This document shows positions 5,557-9,721 of a DNA stretch of 9,721 nt, in pieces (positions within the stretch are counted from its first letter, which is position 1; every line of letters begins with the position of its first letter). The stretch is from contig JADHLS010000135.1 in NCBI GenBank assembly GCA_016780605.1, positions 1 to 9,721 of the forward strand. Reading direction: 5' to 3'. The translations under genes were made by a program, and so were the position numbers. The notes beneath the pieces were generated by a model, which saw nothing but the letters and a program-made list of their open reading frames with translations, did not search any database and was not told the origin of the DNA. This stretch comes from Reyranella sp. Its GTDB lineage: Bacteria > Pseudomonadota > Alphaproteobacteria > Reyranellales > Reyranellaceae.

Positions 5557-5638
5557 GGTTCACTGTGGGCAGCGGCAGCAGCGTTGATTTAGACACCGGG
5601 GAACAAAATCCTTCGGGTGTCCACGAAACCGGGCATCT

Positions 5639-5989
5639 TCAATCTTCGATCGTAAGGTTGCCTTGGTAGTTGCCCAAAAGGGAGGCGTAAGCAAGGGCCT
5701 TTGTGCCGCCGTGTCTCGGGTCGGTAGAGACGACCCCTAGAAATTGCAACGCGCCGCTATGGTTTGCATCTATCAGGTCGGCAATGTTAACGCCCATTTC
5801 GGCAGCCAATTGCTCAGCATCAAAGCCGACCGCACAGCTACCGTCTTTGAACTCAATGTACATCGGTAGACGTGCTGAAACGGGACCTTGCCCAATCGAG
5901 GAGTGGTAGAAAAAGACTGCTGGTTTTTCGATCCATTCGCCATTGCACTGCGTGAATTCGGGTAGTTTTTGTCCTTGTGCTCTCTGCAT
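5639..5989 (-). CDS. 116-residue hypothetical protein, possibly DUF6522-like
   Basis: The start at 5989 (MQRAQGQKLPEF) has a perfect GGAGG seven bases upstream (5997-6001). No membrane segment or signal peptide is present, so it is probably cytoplasmic. A central IEFKDGSCAVGFDAEQLAAE, then MGVNIADLIDANHSGALQFL, followed by a region with HGGTKALAYASLLGN and a short final strand, follows the same order as small rhizobial proteins annotated DUF6522. In those, a short beta strand leads into a helical segment with LAxxxGxxxxxL, and then a turn and strands. This is a resemblance from memory, not a search result. It sits between two tiny genes on the same strand (44 and 95 bases away), consistent with one transcript. 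Its codons are less GC-biased than those of the cyclase. Confidence 0.8.
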   Translation of the reverse strand: MQRAQGQKLPEFTQCNGEWIEKPAVFFYHSSIGQGPVSARLPMYIEFKDGSCAVGFDAEQLAAEMGVNIADLIDANHSGALQFLGVVSTDPRHGGTKALAYASLLGNYQGNLTIED

Positions 5990-5996
5990 TGGGTAT

Positions 5997-6001
5997 CCTC
6001 C
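5997..6001 (-). promoter_or_regulatory. Ribosome binding site of the 116-residue gene
   Basis: GGAGG lies seven bases before the ATG at 5989 and sets that start over later in-frame candidates. Confidence 0.75.
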
Positions 6002-6033
6002 AAATCAGGATAGCGGCCGCATCGCTTTGGAGC

Positions 6034-6144
6034 CTAATTGCGCACCAGCCAGTAGCCGCCAAGTTGCGTTGTGCGCGTAGAGCCGGTCCGAATGGTTCGG
6101 ACGGTCAGGACCAAGGCGACGGCGCCGACAACGGTCAAAGTCAT
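6034..6144 (-). CDS. Possible 36-residue protein with N-terminal hydrophobic helix
   Basis: The minus-strand ATG at 6144 encodes MTLTVVGAVALVLTVRTIRT, then GSTRTTQLGGYWLVRN and TAG at 6034-6036. Residues 2-15 could form one short membrane helix followed by a basic stretch. A purine run AAGGGGG lies six bases upstream and may act as ribosome site. It is the first of three consecutive minus-strand small genes. A perfect 7-base inverted repeat (6086-6102) lies within it. No family is recognised. Length and weaker initiation signals make this less certain than its two downstream neighbours. Confidence 0.45.
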   Translation of the reverse strand: MTLTVVGAVALVLTVRTIRTGSTRTTQLGGYWLVRN

Positions 6145-6414
6145 TCGATACCCCCTTCTTCGTAAGGAAGACGAGACGCGAACTGGGGGCTTTGGCCAAT
6201 TGATACCGCGTTAGCGCGCCATCAGACGTGACTTTCCGCACAAGGCCACGCCGCCCCGATGCCGACACCTGTGCCTGCTCAAAACTCTGAAATGGCGAGA
6301 AATCCTAGATAACATCGATATTTCATCACTGCATCAATGGCTCATCAGCGACGGGACACACAGGTGTGCTTACCAAAAACCTCATCCGTGCGTGCGTAAC
6401 CAAGGCTTGGAGGA
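6145..6414. other. Upstream region of the small-gene group and flank of transposase copy B
   Basis: This 270-base stretch probably holds the promoter of the minus-strand small genes. On its right side it also holds the non-coding end of transposase copy B, where a GTTTTTGGTAAGCACAC stretch on the minus strand resembles the flank of copy A. A minus frame starting near 6268 (SASGRRGLVRKVTSDG) is open but overlaps the 36-codon gene and shows no recognised motif. Confidence 0.4.
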
Positions 6415-7057
6415 CTACGTTCGACAGTATTCGTGATGAAGTCCGCCGAGGATAGGTCGTTCAGCGAGATCAGGCGATGCCGCTCATGCCGCAGGATCAC
6501 CAAGACTGACAGCAGCCGAAAGTTGATCGTCGGGACCACAAGGAAGTCCATGGCCGCAATGCCGGCCATGTGGTTCCGCAGGAACGTATTCCACATCTGG
6601 GCGGACCCTCTGGGCCGACGCTTGGCCATATACTTGGCGACGGTCGACTGAGCGACCTCGATCCCGAGCTTCAGCAGCTCACCGTGAATGCGGGGCGCGC
6701 TCCACAGCGGGTTCTCCACGCTTATCCGTCGGATCAGGCTGCGCACTTCGATCGGAACCTTGGGCCGCCCACCGCGAGAACGCGACTTCCAGCGCCAATA
6801 CAGTCGAAAGCCGGCCCGATGCCATCGAATGACGGTCTCCGGTTGGACAATCATCACAGCGTTCAACACCGACGGAAACAGGCGATAGAGCCAGACGAAG
6901 AGCAGCCGATCGGCTACCACCAACCGGGGTTTCGAGGGAACGCGCCGACGCAGCACGTTCAACTGATGTCGCAGCATATGATCTCAGCTTCCAGCCGGGC
7001 CCTCGTTTTGAGCGGCGAGACCACGACGTGGAGAACCATAATCAGGAACGCGATCAT
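6415..7057 (-). pseudogene. rve/DDE transposase, frameshifted and internally deleted (copy B)
   Basis: The minus-strand start at 7057 reads MIAFLIMVLHVVVSPLKTRA then RLEAEI. The frame then shifts by one base near 6978 into MLRHQLNVLRRRVPSKPRL. The helix-turn-helix region follows (QPETVIRWHRAGFRLYWRW, RSRGGRPKVPIEVRSLIRRI, PRIHGELLKLGIEVAQSTVA), then the first catalytic Asp in AAMDFLVVPTINF and RHERHRLISLN. At about 6458 the gene jumps, out of frame, to the extreme 3' end of the same family: the alternative frame gives ILGGLHHEYCRT and a TAG at 6415-6417. The middle of the catalytic core, including the second Asp and the Glu, is deleted. It is the same family as copy A but in opposite orientation; 34 of 36 bases match at 6423-6458 versus 5091-5126. 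It cannot make an active transposase. Confidence 0.88.
6423..6458. repeat. Inverted repeat arm, right (pairs with 5091-5126)
   Basis: This is the right arm of the inverted pair and lies directly after the internal deletion point of transposase copy B. The length is modest, so homologous recombination between the arms would be rare. Confidence 0.85.
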
Positions 7058-7063
7058 TGCGCT

Positions 7064-7326
7064 TCAGCTTACTTGATCTTTTTCCTCATGCCAGCGCGGA
7101 TGAAGTATTCGGTATCGACAGCGGCGCAGCTCTTCCAAACCTGCCGCATACAACTCGCCTAGCTGCTCGCCGCTCATCGCACACAGCAACAGGTCCGTCC
7201 GCACTGGATTGTTGATGCTGCCGGCCAACATCTTCGCTAGCCGTTCAATGGACACCCGGCGAGGTTGGGAGGGCGCTCGGCCATGATCTTCTCCAACTTC
7301 GACACGCGCTTATCGAGCTGACTCAT
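7064..7326 (-). pseudogene. Small coiled-coil protein gene split by a frameshift
   Basis: The ATG at 7326 gives MSQLDKRVSKLEKIMAERPP then NLAGCPLNG and a stop at 7237-7239. A frame one base back opens at GTG 7255 and gives SIERLAKMLAGSINNPVRTD, LLLCAMSGEQLGELYAAGLE and a basic end, stopping at 7064. Together they form a protein of about 87 residues. An N-terminal LDKRVxKLE coiled-coil starter is joined to a helical domain, a layout seen in small alphaproteobacterial proteins. The GTG has no ribosome site and no slippery heptamer is visible, so a one-base indel (mutation or sequencing error) is the simplest reading; two overlapping genes are the alternative. It lies 47 bases after the cyclase stop on the same strand. 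Confidence 0.5.
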
Positions 7327-7373
7327 CACTTCGCTTCTGTTCGAGGGCTGCAATTCGGAAACTACAACTTGGC

Positions 7374-9494
7374 CTATAGCTTCAGGATCCAGGCCTCGAC
7401 GCTGCCCTTGCCCTTGACCTCGATGAGGCCGCGCGGCTCGAAGTCGAAGTCGTCCTTGAGCTCCTCGTAGACCGGGCGCGTCACCTGAATGGTGTCGGGC
7501 AGTCCCGTCGATTCCATGCGGCTTGCCACGTTCACCGTGTCGCCCCACAGATCGTAGATGTATTTGCTCTTGCCTATGACACCCGCTACGACCGGGCCGC
7601 TGTTTATGCCCACCCGCAGCTTTAGGGCAACCTTGTGTTCGAGGGCTTGCTCGCGCGTGATGAGAACCATCCGAATGGCCATGCGCACGACGCGGCGCAT
7701 ATGGTCGGGCACGGGGACCGGCAATCCGCACACGAGCATGTAGGCGTCGCCCACGGTCTTTATCTTTTCGACGCCGAGTTCGATCGCGGCTTCGTCGAAG
7801 CGGCTGAACAGGGCGTTGAGCAGCTCGACCAGGCGAGCCGGCGGCATGCCCGACGATAGATGCGTGAAATCGACGATGTCAGCGAACGCCACAGTGATAT
7901 TGTCGAATCCGTCCGCGATATTCTGTTCGCCGCCGCGTAATCGGCTAGCGATCGGCGCCGGCAAGACGTTGAGCAGGAGCTGCTCATTCTCCCGGTTCTT
8001 GGTGTCGATGACGACGCTCTTTTCCCGCAGCTCGTCGACCATGCCGTTGAACGCCGAGCAGAGCTGCCCGATCTCGTCCTCGGTGCGCACCCTGACACTG
8101 GCAGCGTAGTCGCCGGCGGCGAAGCGCTGCACGCCTGCCGTTAGATCGCGAAGCGGCCCGAGCAGCGAGCGCGACAGCCAAGCACCTGTCGAGAGCACCA
8201 CCAGAAGCGCGATCGCACCTACAATGATCAGGCGACGCTGCAGGAGGTGCACCGGCGCAAACGCTTCCGCGTCGTCTATCTTGGCGATCATGCCCCACTG
8301 CAGGCCTGGCACGCTCACTGGTCCCCATGAGGCCAGCGTCACCTGGCCGCCCGTGCCGGGAATGGCGCCAATGCCCTCAAGGCCGCTCAGCGCGGCGCGT
8401 GTAGCCTTGTTATCGACGTGTTGCTGCAGCACAGGCGAGCCGTAGCGATGAGTGTCTTCGATGTCGTTCTTCGGCGTCGTGCCGCCGCGCTCCAACTCCT
8501 CGAAGTATTGATCTCGGTTCTCGAAGAACAGCCGCGGCGCCGAGCGGATAAGGAAGTCGGGCCCGACCAGGTAGGCCTCGCCCGTCATCCCGAAGCCTTC
8601 ATGGCTCCACTGGCGGCGGCCAGAGACGATGTTGTCCAATTCGTTGATCGACAGCCTGGCGACCAGCACGCCGATGACCACGCCTTTTTCGATGAGAGGT
8701 GCCGCCATAAACGCCGCGGGAGCGCCATCTGCCGGCAAATAGTCGGCGAAATCTCCGAGACAGGTTTTCGACGCGTCCGCCGACTCGCTGCACGCTGCCA
8801 CGGCGACCGCCAAGTTGGAGTGGCTGTAAGGTGCGGCCTTAATCGACGAGGCGAAATCCGTCTCTTTCGTGACCGAGTATACGATGCGGCCGTCGCGCGG
8901 GTCGATCATCATGAGGTCGTAGAGATTTAGGGTAGCAGTCGCGTGGCGCAGGATCGGGTGGTAACGCGCATGCAATCGGCTGTAGGCGCTACCGTCGCCT
9001 GCGTCGGCCAGGGCCCGCCGCTGCCCGGTCCGGTTTGGATTGGCGATAATGTAGTGGTCCTGGAGGAAATATGCCGCTGATGCTATCGGAAGATAATCCC
9101 TGACCTGGGCGTCGGCCCCGAGCTGGCGCCGGATCATCGGCATAAAATGTGTGTCGTACCAGCTCTCGACGCGATTGCGTACATCGTCAGGCACCTTCGT
9201 CCGATCGAGTTCGTCGACGGCGTTGCGGAAATCGTGCATGGCTTCGACGACCATCTGGGTATTTGCCAGCAACCTGATTTCGTTGGAGGTCGACCGAAAA
9301 TAGTTCTCGACCTGGTGCGTCTTAGTTTCCCGTGCCGCGGTCAACTGGTTGTAGATGGACTGCTCGAGCGCATCGCGCGCGCTAATGTAGCCCAACCCGC
9401 CGGAAATAAGGACGGCGATGGCGCCCAGCAGAAGCAGGACCGCAAAGAGTCTCGCCGAGAGACCCAATCGCAACGGCGAAAGACGGGTGACCAT
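7374..9494 (-). CDS. Membrane-bound class III adenylate cyclase with periplasmic sensor and HAMP
   Basis: This inner-membrane enzyme of 706 residues converts ATP to cAMP. Order: transmembrane helix about 15-37; a large periplasmic region about 38-420, probably double-Cache, with MMIDPRDGRIVYSVTKETDF (about 195-214) and the second-lobe segment GMTGEAYLVGPDFLIRS (302-318); transmembrane helix about 421-440; HAMP about 441-495; a short signalling helix with LLLNVLPAPIASRL; then the cyclase domain about 530-700. Metal-binding aspartates are D539 (FADIVDFT) and D583 (VGDAYM). The adenine-selecting pair is K579 (KIKTVGD) and D648 (IYDLWGDTVN). N655 and R659 stabilise the transition state. All key residues are intact, so adenylate rather than guanylate cyclase activity is expected. 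The periplasmic ligand is unknown. The start ATG at 9494 precedes the membrane helix; its ribosome site is weak (AGGATC about eleven bases upstream). Confidence 0.94.
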   Translation of the reverse strand: MVTRLSPLRLGLSARLFAVLLLLGAIAVLISGGLGYISARDALEQSIYNQLTAARETKTHQVENYFRSTSNEIRLLANTQMVVEAMHDFRNAVDELDRTKVPDDVRNRVESWYDTHFMPMIRRQLGADAQVRDYLPIASAAYFLQDHYIIANPNRTGQRRALADAGDGSAYSRLHARYHPILRHATATLNLYDLMMIDPRDGRIVYSVTKETDFASSIKAAPYSHSNLAVAVAACSESADASKTCLGDFADYLPADGAPAAFMAAPLIEKGVVIGVLVARLSINELDNIVSGRRQWSHEGFGMTGEAYLVGPDFLIRSAPRLFFENRDQYFEELERGGTTPKNDIEDTHRYGSPVLQQHVDNKATRAALSGLEGIGAIPGTGGQVTLASWGPVSVPGLQWGMIAKIDDAEAFAPVHLLQRRLIIVGAIALLVVLSTGAWLSRSLLGPLRDLTAGVQRFAAGDYAASVRVRTEDEIGQLCSAFNGMVDELREKSVVIDTKNRENEQLLLNVLPAPIASRLRGGEQNIADGFDNITVAFADIVDFTHLSSGMPPARLVELLNALFSRFDEAAIELGVEKIKTVGDAYMLVCGLPVPVPDHMRRVVRMAIRMVLITREQALEHKVALKLRVGINSGPVVAGVIGKSKYIYDLWGDTVNVASRMESTGLPDTIQVTRPVYEELKDDFDFEPRGLIEVKGKGSVEAWILKL

Positions 9495-9721
9495 GGGTGT
9501 GCCGGATCCTACCCGGCGGCGCGATGGCGCGCATCCGGATACAACCGCTTCCAGTCATTCCGGTGCCAACGGCTTGGCAGATAGCGACCAAGTGGCCGTA
9601 ACGTCGACCAGGTGATGGACGCGCTGCAGTGCCTTGCATCAGTCGAAGTTTGGGGAAGGAAAAGCCGACTAAGAGGCATCGCAAGGCCGTTCACTTCGGC
9701 CCAGCGCATAGCCGCCGTGAA

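Noticed and set aside
7237..7731. 164-residue minus-strand frame overlapping the cyclase 3' end
   Set aside because: Most of it is out-of-frame cyclase sequence; only its last 29 codons, starting at 7326, are taken as a real gene start.
8418..8930. 170-residue plus-strand frame inside the cyclase gene
   Set aside because: It is antisense to the periplasmic sensor of an intact cyclase.
9495..9721. Short minus-strand frames upstream of the cyclase
   Set aside because: Neither shows a motif, a ribosome site or a coherent composition; the stretch is probably the cyclase promoter region.

Overview
The window is GC-rich and looks like an alphaproteobacterial chromosome, most likely Rhizobiales (Bradyrhizobium/Rhodopseudomonas type). 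This is inferred from codon use, the QseB/QseC-like regulator pair, the class III cyclase with a periplasmic sensor, and transposase remnants of types common in that group. No rRNA, tRNA or CRISPR array was seen.

Layout. (1) 2-343: the 3' end of a class II glutamine amidotransferase-like gene. (2) 344-831: a regulatory gap with a doubtful short ORF. (3) 832-2870: a two-component operon, an OmpR-family response regulator followed by a QseC/TctE-like histidine kinase with an ATGA overlap. (4) 2871-3772: about 900 bases without a confident gene, possibly encoding a 31-residue hydrophobic peptide. (5) 3773-4468: a 232-residue protein of unknown function with less GC-rich codon use than the flanking genes. 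Its N-terminal ATG overlaps the stop of an upstream open frame. (6) 4488-5134: broken mobile-element DNA, with an IS110-type C-terminal fragment (minus) abutting the C-terminal part of an rve/DDE transposase (plus). (7) 5135-6414: a pocket holding three small minus-strand genes (36, 116 and 33 codons), two of them with clear ribosome sites. The 33-residue protein has a TatA-like N-terminus without the rest of TatA. (8) 6415-7057: a second, oppositely oriented, internally deleted and frameshifted transposase of the same family as the plus-strand fragment. (9) 7064-7326: a small gene split by a frameshift. (10) 7374-9494: a 706-residue membrane adenylate cyclase on the minus strand. 9495-9721 shows nothing recognisable.

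The main non-coding signal is a tandem motif, CTAAG-N6-CTAAG, present three times with identical spacing: before the regulator operon, inside the last codons of the kinase gene, and in the empty region downstream. The 11-bp period matches operators of PmrA/QseB-type regulators. I infer that the local response regulator binds them, giving autoregulation plus one or two downstream promoters.

The stretch from roughly 3.5 to 7.06 kb reads as an accessory patch built from successive IS insertions and deletions between older chromosomal signalling genes. The 232-residue protein and the small-gene trio are its least explained cargo.
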